The notes: generated by a model from the letters alone, not told the origin. A stretch of 64,000 nt of DNA from Lysinibacillus odysseyi (GCA_014595895.1 JABUKB010000001.1:62001-126000), one strand, 5' to 3'; counted from the stretch's first letter, positions 44,519 through 54,476 are shown. Numbers and translations are program-made.

Positions 44519-47500
44519 TGTGACATGGACAGATGATCAGTGGCTGGCCATCCACGCGAAGGGGACGGATATATTAGTTGCTGCCGCTGCTGGCTCCGGG
44601 AAAACGGCTGTCCTGATTGAACGGTTAATCAAAAAAATCACCTCCCAAGGGGATGACCGGATTGATGTGGATGAATTGCTAGTCGTAACCTTTACCAATG
44701 CTTCCGCTGCCGAAATGCGCCACCGGATGGCAGAAGCGCTCGAAAAAGCGATTAGTCAGGACCCATACAACCAGGACTTGCGTAGACAGCTTAGCTTAAT
44801 CGGGAAGGCACAGATTTCGACGCTGCATTCATTTTGTTTAGCTATTTGCCGTCAGTATGCGTATATGATTGACCTCGATCCCGGATTCCGTATTGCAGGT
44901 CAGGACGAGGTAGCGCTGTTGCGTGATGATGTATTGGCACAAGTGTTGGAAAAGGCGTATAGCGGTGAGCTTGAGGGGCTGACACAGGATGAGGTATATC
45001 ATCTGGTGGATAGCTTTACATCAGATCGAAATGATCAGCAAATAGAAAAGCTCATTGATAAATTATATGAAATGTCGCGTGTACAGCCGGACCCCTACGC
45101 ATGGCTGAATAGTTTACCGAAAGCGTATGACTTGGCAGAGGATGTAACAATTGAAGATTTAGATTTTGTTGCACAATTAAAGGAATCGATGAAGCATACG
45201 CTGCAGACAGCTCATCAGGCATTAGAGGAAATGGTCAAGCTATCGGTGGATACGTTTGGCTTACAAGCGTACAGCGTACTTGCTGCTGAGGAAGAGGCTT
45301 TTGCGCGAGTCGCTCTCAATTTAGTGGAGCATGGTACATGGCAGGAGCTGTATGACCATATGCAACGAGCAGAATGGCAGCGCCTGCCAACGATTAAAAA
45401 GGCAGATAACCCGGATAAAGACGCGCAGGCTACTGCCAAAAGTAAACGTGATATGGCGAAGGATTTAATAAAGGGCATAAAGGATACGTATTTTATCCGC
45501 AGTCCGCAGCAGTTAATAAAAGAAATTGATATGATGAAGCCAACCATTGAAACATTGATGAAGCTGACGATTGCCTATAGCGAAGCGTTTAAAGCCGCAA
45601 AGCTAGAACGCGGCTTAGTTGATTTTTCCGATTTAGAGCATTACGCGCTGGAAATTTTAACAGAAAAAGAAGCCGATATGCTGCGACCATCTGCTGTGGC
45701 TAAAGAATTTCAGGCGCGTTTTGCGGAAGTGCTTGTCGATGAGTATCAGGACGTGAACTTGCTGCAGGAAACGATTTTACAGCTGATGAAATCCGGGGAT
45801 GAAACGAACGGAAATCTATTTATGGTTGGGGATGTCAAGCAGTCTATTTACGCGTTTCGTCTAGCGGAACCGCAACTATTTTTAGATAAATACAGCCGCT
45901 TTTCAGCAGAGCCAGAGGAGTCTGGCCGTAAAATAGACCTGAACCAAAATTTCCGTAGCCGGTCGGAGGTGCTCGAAGCGACGAACTATATTTTCTCGCA
46001 AGTAATGGACGAGAATGTTGGGGAGATTCAATATGATGACCGCGCTGCCTTGAAATATAGCCAAGGCTACCCGGCAGAGTCCGTACCGGTGGAAATGGTC
46101 ATTCTACAGGGTGAAAAAGACACGGAAGAGGAAGATGAAGAAGCGATTTTGCAATCACAGCAAGAGGCACGCTATATCATCCGCCGCATTCAGCATATGA
46201 TGGACTCGGGCTATCAAGTTTACAATGCAAAAACGAAAGAATATCGTCCGTTACAGTATAGGGATATAGTGATTTTGATGCGTTCCATGCGTTGGTCCGC
46301 TGATTTAGCGGAGGAATTTAAAGCTGCAGGGATTCCGTTGTATGCAGAGTCGGGGAAAGGTTATTTTGATGCCATCGAAGTGATGATTATGATGAATTTA
46401 TTGCAAGTCATCGATAATCCCTATCAAGATATTCCGCTAGTTGCAGTGTTGCGTGCACCATTTATCGGTTTAACAGAAAATGAACTGGCAGAGATTCGTT
46501 TGGCAAAGGCAAATGTGCCCTTTTACGAGGCGTTAAAGGAATATGTGAAATCTGACGTGCCAACAGGCGAGACCGCGTTAAAATTGCGTAACTTTCTAGC
46601 GCAATTGATGGAATGGCGAAATGCCGCCCGTCGCGGTTCACTGGCCGATTTACTGTGGCGCATTTATTTAGAGACCCATTATTATGAAATGGTCGGGGCA
46701 ATGACCAACGGAAAGCAGCGTCAAGCTAATCTCCGTGCGCTACATGACCGTGCGCTTGCCTATGAAAAAACAAGCTTCCGCGGACTCTTCCGTTTCCTGC
46801 GTTTCATCGACCGTATGAAGTCACGCGGGGACGATTTAGGTCTCGCAAAATCGATCGGGGAGACGGATGACGTTGTTCGTTTAGTAACCATTCACTCCTC
46901 AAAAGGTTTGGAGTTCCCAGTGGTCTTTGTCGCAGGTTTATCCGGTAAATTCAATATGCTGGATTTTAATAGTCCGTATTTATTCGATCAGAAGTTTGGG
47001 CTCGCAGTGAAAACAATCGATCCCGAGCTGCGTGTCATGTATACATCATTGCCGTTTTTAGCCATGAAGGAGCATAAACTCAATAAGCTAAAAGCGGAAG
47101 AGATGCGTATTTTATATGTGGCGATGACACGTGCCAAAGAGAAGCTGATTTTAGTCAGCTCCGTGAAGGACTGGGAAAAGACAAAAGAGAAGTGGGAAAA
47201 GATGCAGTACTTACCTGAGGATGTTGTCTTGCCGGATCACTTGCGAGCGGGGGCCATGTCTTATCTGGACTGGATTGGGCCGGCTGTTGCCCGGCATGAG
47301 GATTTCTTAACGCTTTCTATTTCAGAAAATGAGCCGGAAGCAGCAATTTTAAAAGAGGGGCTATGGAAGATCCAAGTGCTAGCAAATGATGCATTCCGCC
47401 TCGGGGAAGAGGAAACAGAAGAGCAAGAGCAGCTGCCTTCTGCAAGGGAAGCGAATCCGGCCCTCGTCCAAACCTTAACCCATCGTTTTACAGCGGTTTA

Positions 47501-48197
47501 TCCATACAAACAAGCAACAGAAAAGAAATCGAAAACATCGGTTTCTGAAATTAAGCGCTTTGAATTGTTAAGACGTATGGAGGAAGAGGAGCCAACAGCA
47601 ATTATCCGCACGAACCGGGAGGAACGAAAGCAACGTCAAATGGCAGCAAAAGGGGTAGCAAGGCGTCCGCTATTTTTGCAGGAGAAGCGAATGTCAAAAG
47701 CCGAGCTCGGAACGGTTGTGCATACAGTGATGCAGCATGTACCGCAGCAAGGCTTTGCGGATGTAGCGGAGGCAAATCTTTATTTAGCCGAGCTTGTGGA
47801 GAAAGAATTGCTGCGCCCGGCTGAGGCGGAATTAGTGAATATGGATGATGTGCTCTCCTTCTTCCGTACACCAATTGGGCAGCGTTTTAAAGAAGCACCA
47901 TTACTACTGCGTGAGGTGCCTTTTACATTGAGTCGTACGGATCACGAGGGCGATGCACAAATTGTGCAAGGGATTATTGACTGTCTGTTTCAAGACCAAG
48001 ATGGGCGTTGGGTACTGCTGGATTATAAAACCGATACCATTCGCCCGCCGTTTGATGAAGAGCCAGACCTAGAAATGCGCAATCGCTATGAGCGCCAGCT
48101 TGAAATTTATGCAGAAGCCATTGAGCAAATAAAAAATATCCGTATAGATGAACGCGTGCTATATTTATATGAGATAGGAAAAATTGTAGAATTTTGA
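44493..48197 (+). CDS. addA: AddA subunit of the AddAB helicase-nuclease
   Basis: A 1234-residue UvrD-type helicase with C-terminal nuclease. Walker A VAAAAGSGKTAVL (about residues 29-41), Walker B VLVDEYQDVN (about 411), helicase motif with TIHSSKGLEFPVVF (about 800), and nuclease LLDYKTDTI (about 1180). It starts inside addB with AAAGGAGGAAG, so translation is coupled. The AddAB pair is complete, implying standard recombinational repair in the host. Confidence 0.97.
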   Translation: MQIPMKPNDVTWTDDQWLAIHAKGTDILVAAAAGSGKTAVLIERLIKKITSQGDDRIDVDELLVVTFTNASAAEMRHRMAEALEKAISQDPYNQDLRRQLSLIGKAQISTLHSFCLAICRQYAYMIDLDPGFRIAGQDEVALLRDDVLAQVLEKAYSGELEGLTQDEVYHLVDSFTSDRNDQQIEKLIDKLYEMSRVQPDPYAWLNSLPKAYDLAEDVTIEDLDFVAQLKESMKHTLQTAHQALEEMVKLSVDTFGLQAYSVLAAEEEAFARVALNLVEHGTWQELYDHMQRAEWQRLPTIKKADNPDKDAQATAKSKRDMAKDLIKGIKDTYFIRSPQQLIKEIDMMKPTIETLMKLTIAYSEAFKAAKLERGLVDFSDLEHYALEILTEKEADMLRPSAVAKEFQARFAEVLVDEYQDVNLLQETILQLMKSGDETNGNLFMVGDVKQSIYAFRLAEPQLFLDKYSRFSAEPEESGRKIDLNQNFRSRSEVLEATNYIFSQVMDENVGEIQYDDRAALKYSQGYPAESVPVEMVILQGEKDTEEEDEEAILQSQQEARYIIRRIQHMMDSGYQVYNAKTKEYRPLQYRDIVILMRSMRWSADLAEEFKAAGIPLYAESGKGYFDAIEVMIMMNLLQVIDNPYQDIPLVAVLRAPFIGLTENELAEIRLAKANVPFYEALKEYVKSDVPTGETALKLRNFLAQLMEWRNAARRGSLADLLWRIYLETHYYEMVGAMTNGKQRQANLRALHDRALAYEKTSFRGLFRFLRFIDRMKSRGDDLGLAKSIGETDDVVRLVTIHSSKGLEFPVVFVAGLSGKFNMLDFNSPYLFDQKFGLAVKTIDPELRVMYTSLPFLAMKEHKLNKLKAEEMRILYVAMTRAKEKLILVSSVKDWEKTKEKWEKMQYLPEDVVLPDHLRAGAMSYLDWIGPAVARHEDFLTLSISENEPEAAILKEGLWKIQVLANDAFRLGEEETEEQEQLPSAREANPALVQTLTHRFTAVYPYKQATEKKSKTSVSEIKRFELLRRMEEEEPTAIIRTNREERKQRQMAAKGVARRPLFLQEKRMSKAELGTVVHTVMQHVPQQGFADVAEANLYLAELVEKELLRPAEAELVNMDDVLSFFRTPIGQRFKEAPLLLREVPFTLSRTDHEGDAQIVQGIIDCLFQDQDGRWVLLDYKTDTIRPPFDEEPDLEMRNRYERQLEIYAEAIEQIKNIRIDERVLYLYEIGKIVEF

Positions 48198-48205
48198 CGA
48201 AAGAA

Positions 48206-48227
48206 CCGCGAACGTGAAAGTTCGCGG
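48206..48227. terminator. Hairpin after addA
   Basis: A perfect 8-base stem CCGCGAAC / GTTCGCGG with a 6-base loop. The following T run is short, so termination may be partial. Confidence 0.6.
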
Positions 48228-48266
48228 ACTCTTTGAAAACGTTGTTTGATGTTAGGGGGATGTTAG

Positions 48267-49439
48267 TTGGAGCTTCAGCCAACAACGGGAAATGAACGAG
48301 TAAGGACGCTGGATATAATTCGCGGTGTTTGTTTACTTGGGATTTTACTCGTCAATATTTTTGCGTTTGCTTCTCCGCAGCCTCATGTTGATTTAAAAAC
48401 ATGGTTTGTGGAAGCAATCGATATTATTTGGTATCAAAATTTGCAAATTTACGTACAAAGTAGTTTTTACCCGTTATTTTCTATGTTGTTTGGGTATGGT
48501 TTAGCAATGCAATACGCGAAGGCAAAAAGCACAGGAAAAAGCGTATACCGATTTATACCGAAACGTCTCGCTATTTTATTTGTGATCGGTATGCTGCATG
48601 CGTTTTTTGTATGGTGGGGCGATATTATTGCCACTTATGCATTTGCCGGGTTTTTCCTGTTTGCAATGTTGCGATTGCGTCCAGCACTCATGATTGCAAT
48701 TGCTGTGATATTAACCGGTTTATTTCAAGGGCTATACATAGCGGGACTAGGCTTAGCTGGGATGTTGCATCAAGAGCTGGAGCAGACCGCTTTAGATATC
48801 ATGAAGGTGGAGGATGCGATTGTAGCCTATGCGACAGGGAATTATTTTGAGGCCTTTACACAGCGTTTAACGGATTTATCGGTGCAAATGAGTCCATTGA
48901 TGTGGATACTATCGTTATTTGTTATTTTGCCGTATATGCTAGTTGGCGCAGCAGCCGCAAAATGGCAGTTGGTAGAGCGTGCGAAGGAACTGAAGGTAGC
49001 TTGGGTGATAGCAGCCGTCATTGGTGTAGCGGGGGGGCTATTTTTAAAAAGCACACCGTATATTATGACCAATAATTATCTATATAATTTTGTGCAAATC
49101 TATCTAGGTGGACCGTTATTAGCAGTTGGCTACGCGGCCTTAATTGTCGTTATTTGTCTGCTGCCGCTGGCGGTGAAGCTGTTGCGGCCTGTTGAAAAAA
49201 TGGGGCGTATGTCGATGTCGATGTATATTTTGCAATCCATTATTGGAACCCTGCTATTCTATCAATATGGTCTTGGTTTTTATGGTAAGTTTGATGTGCC
49301 GACAATGGTTTATATCGCGCTAACGATTTATGTGATTCAGCTGATTTTAGCAGAGCTTTGGCTCTCCAAGTTCAAACAAGGACCGCTGGAAATGGCCGTG
49401 AAAAAATGGACGTATCACAAAATGAATGTAGAAAAATGA
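48267..49439 (+). CDS. DUF418 / YeiB-family membrane protein
   Basis: A 390-residue polytopic membrane protein with about eight to ten segments. The N-terminal RTLDIIRGVCLLGILLVNI and the C-terminal GRMSMSMYILQSIIGTLLFYQYG are characteristic of DUF418 proteins, a family related to membrane acyltransferases. TTG 48267 is the start, behind AGGGGGATG. The substrate is unknown. It stands between the addAB operon and a metabolic gene with no operon link visible. Confidence 0.8.
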   Translation: MELQPTTGNERVRTLDIIRGVCLLGILLVNIFAFASPQPHVDLKTWFVEAIDIIWYQNLQIYVQSSFYPLFSMLFGYGLAMQYAKAKSTGKSVYRFIPKRLAILFVIGMLHAFFVWWGDIIATYAFAGFFLFAMLRLRPALMIAIAVILTGLFQGLYIAGLGLAGMLHQELEQTALDIMKVEDAIVAYATGNYFEAFTQRLTDLSVQMSPLMWILSLFVILPYMLVGAAAAKWQLVERAKELKVAWVIAAVIGVAGGLFLKSTPYIMTNNYLYNFVQIYLGGPLLAVGYAALIVVICLLPLAVKLLRPVEKMGRMSMSMYILQSIIGTLLFYQYGLGFYGKFDVPTMVYIALTIYVIQLILAELWLSKFKQGPLEMAVKKWTYHKMNVEK

Positions 49440-49498
49440 GGATATTTCTGAAAATTTGGTGTATGATGTAAAAAAGAAAGAAGGAGCGTTTTCATATT

Positions 49499-50401
49499 AT
49501 GAAACTATTATCGTTTAAGTTAGACGGAGCAGTAAAATTCGGTCCAAAAGTAAAGAGAGAAGAAGCCGTATGGGATGTTTTAAAGATACAAGAAGAGCTA
49601 AATGTTCTTGCGTCCTTCCCGTCTACCATTATCGAAGCTATTTCACTAGGATTTGATTTTGTTGAACAAACACGAAAATTAGTTGAAGCAGCTCAGAAGA
49701 GTGAAAATGCAGATAGCTTTAAATACAATTTTACAGATATCGAGTGGTTAGCACCGATTCCGCGAACACCAAAAAATATTTTATGTGTAGGGAAAAATTA
49801 CAATGATCATGCAATTGAAATGGGTTCAGAAGCAGCTCCGGAAAAAATCATGATTTTTACGAAGCCGCCAACTGCTATAGCAGCAGATGAAACGACATTA
49901 TCCGTTCATGCAGATAAAACAGATTCGTTAGATTATGAAGGGGAATTGGCGATTGTGATCGGCAAGCGCGGGAAGGATATCCCGAAAGCGATGGCTTATG
50001 ATTATGTATTTGGCTATACAATCGGTAACGATATTTCAGCACGTGACGTACAGTACGGGCACGGACAGTTCTTCCTTGGAAAGAGCCTAGAGGGTACATG
50101 TCCATTAGGACCATTTTTAGTATCCAAAGACGAGATTCCAGATCCGCAAAATTTATCTATTGTTACAAAAGTAAACGGGGAAGTACGCCAAAATGGTTCG
50201 ACAAAGGATATGATTTTCTCGGTAACGGATATTATTGCAACGATTTCAAAATATGTCACGCTTGAGCCAGGGGATGTTATTTTAACAGGTACGCCAGCGG
50301 GGGTAGGAAAAGGGATGAACCCGCCAACATTCTTAAAAGCAGGCGATGAAGTGAAAATTTCAATCGAAGGCATCGGTACTTTAGTAAACTATTTTGAATA
50401 A
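49499..50401 (+). CDS. Fumarylacetoacetate hydrolase family protein
   Basis: A 300-residue FAH-domain enzyme. Signatures are NILCVGKNYNDHAIEMG (about residues 94-110), the metal-binding acidic set in DYEGELAIVIGK (about 143) and DISARDVQ, and GDVILTGTPAGVG near the C-terminus. Such enzymes hydrolyse or decarboxylate acylpyruvates and related keto acids; YcgM/YisK-type proteins are closest in layout. GAAAGAAGGAG lies upstream of ATG 49499. Confidence 0.88.
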   Translation: MKLLSFKLDGAVKFGPKVKREEAVWDVLKIQEELNVLASFPSTIIEAISLGFDFVEQTRKLVEAAQKSENADSFKYNFTDIEWLAPIPRTPKNILCVGKNYNDHAIEMGSEAAPEKIMIFTKPPTAIAADETTLSVHADKTDSLDYEGELAIVIGKRGKDIPKAMAYDYVFGYTIGNDISARDVQYGHGQFFLGKSLEGTCPLGPFLVSKDEIPDPQNLSIVTKVNGEVRQNGSTKDMIFSVTDIIATISKYVTLEPGDVILTGTPAGVGKGMNPPTFLKAGDEVKISIEGIGTLVNYFE

Positions 50402-50412
50402 TTAATAGAAGA

Positions 50413-50438
50413 GAGTCGTCTACGGACGGCTCTTTTTT
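50413..50438 (+). terminator. Terminator after the FAH gene
   Basis: Stem GAGTCGTC / GACGGCTC with loop TACG, then TTTTTT. Confidence 0.85.
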
Positions 50439-50444
50439 AGTGGA

Positions 50445-50700
50445 GCTTAGTACGTAGCATTGTACTGGAATTCGACAGAGGGAATATCGCAATCGTTCAG
50501 AGGATAAAGTTATTTTTATCCCGCATTAACGGGTAATAATTTATCTATATCGAAAGCGTATGGACAGAGATGAGATTCCCACTTCAAAGTTTGAGAAGGT
50601 CGAGAAGTAAACTACCCGTAAAAGCCCGATTGGTTCAAGTTCAACTAACAATCAGTGGGAGAGGCACCCCCACTGATTGAAGCTTCACTTTATATGAATC
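50445..50700. other. Non-coding region with IS605-like end or structured RNA
   Basis: No gene. The most striking element is AATCAGTGGG (50650-50659) pairing with CCCACTGATT (50669-50678), followed by GAAGCTTCACTT. A further pair CGGGTA (about 50529) / TACCCG (about 50613) brackets the preceding 90 bases. This layout recalls the right ends of IS200/IS605-family elements, but no transposase or TnpB remains. A regulatory RNA for the next gene is the alternative. Confidence 0.4.
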
Positions 50701-50782
50701 TATTAACAAGGCGAAAATATTGAACACATTCTCGCTACATGGTAGGATATTGCATGTAAAGAAAAAATATGAGGTGGAAAAA

Positions 50783-51163
50783 ATGGACTTTTTAGTTAGT
50801 ACGACGCACTTACATATTACGACTTGGGTAATCGGCTTAATCTTGTTCTTTATTGCAGCAGCTGGTATTTCGAAGTCTAAAGGTGTGCATATGGCATTAC
50901 GTTTATTCTATATTTTAATGATTATTACAGGTGGAGCCCTTTATTGGGAGTATGGAATCAACTTCCGTACCGATGCAACAGGTATGGGGTATGATATGAA
51001 ATTCTTATTCGCGATTTTAACAATTGCGATGATGGAAATGGTACTTGTGAAGAAAAATAAAGGCAAAAAGAACGGTTTATTCTGGATTTTATTTGCAGTA
51101 TTCTTATTCCTTACTTTATTCTACGGATTTAAATTACCAATGGGAAGTAGCTTCCTTGCATAA
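50783..51163 (+). CDS. YisL-family small membrane protein (DUF1516)
   Basis: About 126 residues with four membrane segments (TTWVIGLILFFIAAAGIS, then FYILMIITGGALY, KFLFAILTIAMMEMVLV, FWILFAVFLFLTLFYG). It matches the YisL/DUF1516 pattern. ATG 50783 follows GAGGTGG; the ORF's 21 earlier codons lack a ribosome site. Function unknown. Confidence 0.75.
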   Translation: MDFLVSTTHLHITTWVIGLILFFIAAAGISKSKGVHMALRLFYILMIITGGALYWEYGINFRTDATGMGYDMKFLFAILTIAMMEMVLVKKNKGKKNGLFWILFAVFLFLTLFYGFKLPMGSSFLA

Positions 51164-51173
51164 GATGGAAAAG

Positions 51174-51206
51174 AAGGGGTCATTCTTTAGAAATGGCCCC
51201 TTTTTT
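51174..51206 (+). terminator. Terminator after the yisL-like gene
   Basis: Stem AAGGGGTCATT / AATGGCCCCTT (one G-U pair), then TTTT. Confidence 0.88.
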
Positions 51207-51305
51207 ACGTTCACGAATAATTCTTATTCTTGTAGAAATGTCATATCCTGAGGCCTATAATTTTGGTAAAATATATATTGGACTGTTTGAAAGGTAGGGG
51301 TTAAT

Positions 51306-52778
51306 TTGGGATTCAAAAAGTGGATAAACACGACGGCAGCAGCGCTATTATTAGCGTCTAGCATTGTTGTCCCGACGCAGGCAGAAGAAACACGCACTAT
51401 TGCAGATGAAAGTATATATGATGTATTAGTGGACCGTTATTTTAATGGAACGGCATCCAATGATTTTAATGTCAACGCCCAAGATCCAGCTGATTTTGCG
51501 GGTGGTGACTTTAGCGGATTAGTGAAAAAGTCAGATCATATCTTAAAGATGGGCTATACAATGATTTCGATCGGGGCTATTTTTGAAACCGAGAAATATG
51601 ATGGGTCATTACCGACAACATTTACGCAGTTTGAAGATCATTTTGGCACAGAGGAAGAATTAAAAAATGTGGTAGCGCATTATCATGAAAATGATGTAAA
51701 AGTAATGGTCGATTTCCCATTATCCAATGTTAGCGCCAATCATGAGTGGGCAGAAAACGCTGACTGGATCGCTTCCGCAGCAGATGGCGTGGCAAAGTTT
51801 GACCTGACAAATCCAGAGCTGCAGCAAGCATTAATCGATTCAGTAGTCACATATGTAACAACGTATGGCTTTGACGGTGTGCGTTTAACAAATATTGAAG
51901 AGGCAGATACGGCATTTCTGAATCAGGTAATTGCAGCCATTAAAAATATTGATCCTGCTATTTATGTAATTGCCAATGGTGAAAGTAATGCTGATTTCGA
52001 TGCTAACTTCCATAGCGATTATGATCGTATTTTTAAAGATGCTTTTAAGAATGTAGATTTGTCGGCGGAAGATGTACCGACGTATGTAACAGAAGATGAA
52101 AAGCCTACGCAGATCATGATGGACAATGTATGGACGGACCGTTTTACATATGAGGTAATGGGACCTGAAGGAAATGACTATCCACCGAACCGGTTACCAC
52201 TAGCGCTAGTAACAACATTATTATTACCAGGTGTTCCTGTCACACAGTACGGGACAGAAATTGGCATGAACGGTGCAGTCGGACCGGAATCGCATCAGTA
52301 TTTTAACTTTAAAACAGACGAAGAATTAGTTGATAAAATCACAAAGGTGCAAACATTGCGCAATACGTCTGATACGATTCGTTCGGGTGAGTTTAACGTC
52401 TTGAAAAATGAAGGCGGCTTCTTCGTATTTGAGCGTAAGTCAGATAAAGAGCACTGGGTTATCGTTGTGAATAATACGAGTGTAACGCAGCGTATTGATT
52501 TAACAACGGAGCAGCTAGGGGAAGGAAAAGAGCTGCGCAGTAAAATCGGTGAAGATGAAGAACTCGTCCGTCTGAACAAAGAGGGAGAGTATCCTATTAT
52601 TCAAGACCGTGAAACGATAGAAGTGTACCAAGTGATTGACGAGACAGGTATTCAAATCTCTTATGTAGCAGCACTGGGTGTCGTATATGTACTATTCTTT
52701 GCATTTGTATATATTGTCATTAAACGTGGTCGCAAACGCCGAGCAGAGCAAGATGCAGGTAAAGCGGCTAAGGGATGA
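51306..52778 (+). CDS. Membrane-anchored GH13 (alpha-amylase-like) protein, probable pseudoenzyme
   Basis: 490 residues: signal peptide at about 1-26, GH13-like TIM barrel (about 35-390), beta domain, membrane segment at about 452-474 and a short basic cytoplasmic tail. Catalytic positions are altered. Region II reads GFDGVRLTN, with Thr195 where the nucleophile Asp should be. Region I (VDFPLSNV) lacks the His of DxxxNH. Region IV reads MMDNVWTDRF instead of DNHD. Only the acid/base Glu (NGES, about 226) is retained. TTG 51306 follows AAAGGTAGGGG. More likely a binding or scaffold protein than an amylase. Confidence 0.8.
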   Translation: MGFKKWINTTAAALLLASSIVVPTQAEETRTIADESIYDVLVDRYFNGTASNDFNVNAQDPADFAGGDFSGLVKKSDHILKMGYTMISIGAIFETEKYDGSLPTTFTQFEDHFGTEEELKNVVAHYHENDVKVMVDFPLSNVSANHEWAENADWIASAADGVAKFDLTNPELQQALIDSVVTYVTTYGFDGVRLTNIEEADTAFLNQVIAAIKNIDPAIYVIANGESNADFDANFHSDYDRIFKDAFKNVDLSAEDVPTYVTEDEKPTQIMMDNVWTDRFTYEVMGPEGNDYPPNRLPLALVTTLLLPGVPVTQYGTEIGMNGAVGPESHQYFNFKTDEELVDKITKVQTLRNTSDTIRSGEFNVLKNEGGFFVFERKSDKEHWVIVVNNTSVTQRIDLTTEQLGEGKELRSKIGEDEELVRLNKEGEYPIIQDRETIEVYQVIDETGIQISYVAALGVVYVLFFAFVYIVIKRGRKRRAEQDAGKAAKG

Positions 52779-52894
52779 TGGAAAAAAGAGCTGGACAGAA
52801 AAAATGAATGGTTCTCTTTATGAGGGGAAATTAATTTTCAATTGCCTAAAATACTCTTTTTTAGCAATTTCATTCGCATAGTAAATAACAGAAA

Positions 52895-52922
52895 AAGAGC
52901 ATTGAGACATCTCAGTGCTCTT
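52895..52922. terminator. Terminator between convergent genes
   Basis: Stem AAGAGCATTGAG / CTCAGTGCTCTT with loop ACAT, shared between the GH13-like gene and the convergent WGR-like gene. Confidence 0.85.
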
Positions 52923-53465
52923 TTACATTAGGGAAAAATCGGCTCCTTCTGGATACAAAGCGATATATTCCTCGTCTTCAGGGTTTAAATAAGCTATTTT
53001 TACTCCTTCAAGTAAGTTATTATTCTCTAATTCTTCTAGAATTGTTCGCGTTGCCTTCTCAACATCTACCACATAGTTGAAAATATTAGCCGTTCCACTA
53101 CCTATATCTCCGCCATCACAAGAGCCGTTGCCTGTCCAACCTAAGCATTCATTTAGTAAATCTTCCACGTGATGTCGCTTTTCGAGAGTTGCTTCCATCT
53201 GGTTTTCTTCGTAACTGTATTGAACAACAAGCTCGGATAGTTCATCTTCATCTAAATACTCGTACCCCTCATTAGCTTTTTCTTCTGCTAATTCGTCCAT
53301 TAATTTTTCTCCCTTTTGAAATAGGGATAATTTCTTCTCTTCAGTCTCACCAGTATCTCCCACATGACCGTAATGGATTATTAGCGTTTTACCATCTTGC
53401 CAAACTTCCCAATACAAAACATCATCATCAACCTGTTTCATCATCTTGATCAATACTAGCACCAC
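52923..53465 (-). CDS. WGR-like domain protein
   Basis: About 170-180 residues, very acidic. The N-terminal part (about 19-50, YWEVWQDGKTLIIHYGHVGD then TGE) follows the WGR pattern of poly-ADP-ribose polymerases and bacterial regulators, with HYGHVG in place of the usual WGRIG. The remainder has no family I recognise; a GNGSCDGGDIGSG loop stands near 112. The start is uncertain: the ORF opens at GTG 53465, but Met codons seven and eight residues later are equally plausible. Confidence 0.6.
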   Translation of the reverse strand: MVLVLIKMMKQVDDDVLYWEVWQDGKTLIIHYGHVGDTGETEEKKLSLFQKGEKLMDELAEEKANEGYEYLDEDELSELVVQYSYEENQMEATLEKRHHVEDLLNECLGWTGNGSCDGGDIGSGTANIFNYVVDVEKATRTILEELENNNLLEGVKIAYLNPEDEEYIALYPEGADFSLM

Positions 53466-53564
53466 CCATTATTTTATCTTAGCTAGATTATATCATTTAC
53501 TTTAAAAGGCTTTGTTAGAAATGCCTACTCTTTGCACAGGAGTAAATTTCTTGATCAATAAAAA

Positions 53565-53593
53565 ACAGACCAAAGTTTTGTTGTTTGGTCTGT
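53565..53593. terminator. Hairpin between divergent/collinear minus-strand genes
   Basis: A perfect 10-base stem ACAGACCAAA / TTTGGTCTGT with a 9-base loop, in the space between the WGR-like gene and the HAD gene. It probably terminates the HAD transcript. Confidence 0.75.
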
Positions 53594-53663
53594 CAATTGG
53601 ATGTGTAAATGTTGTTTTTCTCTTCCAAAAGAGAAGCTAATATGGAAGAATAAGCTATATTTT

Positions 53664-54476
53664 TTATTGCTCAAGCTTTAAGCGCTCGGCTAGGAATTTG
53701 CCGATACCGTCTTCATTATTGCTAAAGGTAATTTCGTTCGCGATTGCTTTTAACTCAGGAAGACCGTTGCTCATCGCCACGCCTACTCCCGCATAATCAA
53801 TCATTTCTAAATCATTGTCCTCATCGCCAAAAGCGATAATTCGGTCGCGCGGAATTTCTAATTCGTGTGCGATTTTTGAGATACCAACCGCTTTATTTAA
53901 ACCTTTGCGTACAATCTCAATAATCGGGAACGGTGCACCCCATTTACGATGTTCGATAAGCTCCGCATGCACATCTTGTAAATGCTGGCGAATAATGGGT
54001 ACATTGAATTCGTCTGCCTGAATGAGCAAACTCGTCGGGTCCTCAATAAGATTTAATTTTAAATTCCCTGTTTTAATACGAGGGTTACCATTTGTTAAAA
54101 TATGCATCAGCTCCCGACGATCATTGTGCAAGTACACATCGTCCTTCACTTCAGCGATTAAATTTTCATAATGAAGTTTATGAACAGAATCGACCACGTC
54201 ATGGACCACATGCATCGAAAGTGGCGAATGCATCGCATCCCATGCCTTATCTTTCGGATGGTGAACAAAGGCTCCGTTGAAGTTAACAATCGGTGTTGTT
54301 AAGCCTAATTCATGATAGTACATTTGACTAGCTCGGAACGGACGCCCAGTTGCAATCATTACCCGGTGGCCGGCTTGTTCAGCTTGGTGCAGCATTTGCT
54401 TTGTATATGAGGAAATCGTTTGTGTGTCCGTTAATAAAGTGCCATCTAAATCAACGACAATTAAATGTTGTTTCAT
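53664..54476 (-). CDS. Cof-type HAD phosphatase, YitU-like
   Basis: A 270-residue HAD hydrolase of the Cof subfamily. Motif I is DLDGTLL (about residues 9-15), with the GRP segment in MIATGRPFRAS, motif III lysine in RKGLNKAVG and motif IV in AFGDEDNDLEMIDYAG. These enzymes dephosphorylate sugar or cofactor phosphates; substrate unknown. The neighbouring esterase and MIP18 genes reproduce the yitU-yitV-yitW group of B. subtilis. Confidence 0.85.
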   Translation of the reverse strand: MKQHLIVVDLDGTLLTDTQTISSYTKQMLHQAEQAGHRVMIATGRPFRASQMYYHELGLTTPIVNFNGAFVHHPKDKAWDAMHSPLSMHVVHDVVDSVHKLHYENLIAEVKDDVYLHNDRRELMHILTNGNPRIKTGNLKLNLIEDPTSLLIQADEFNVPIIRQHLQDVHAELIEHRKWGAPFPIIEIVRKGLNKAVGISKIAHELEIPRDRIIAFGDEDNDLEMIDYAGVGVAMSNGLPELKAIANEITFSNNEDGIGKFLAERLKLEQ

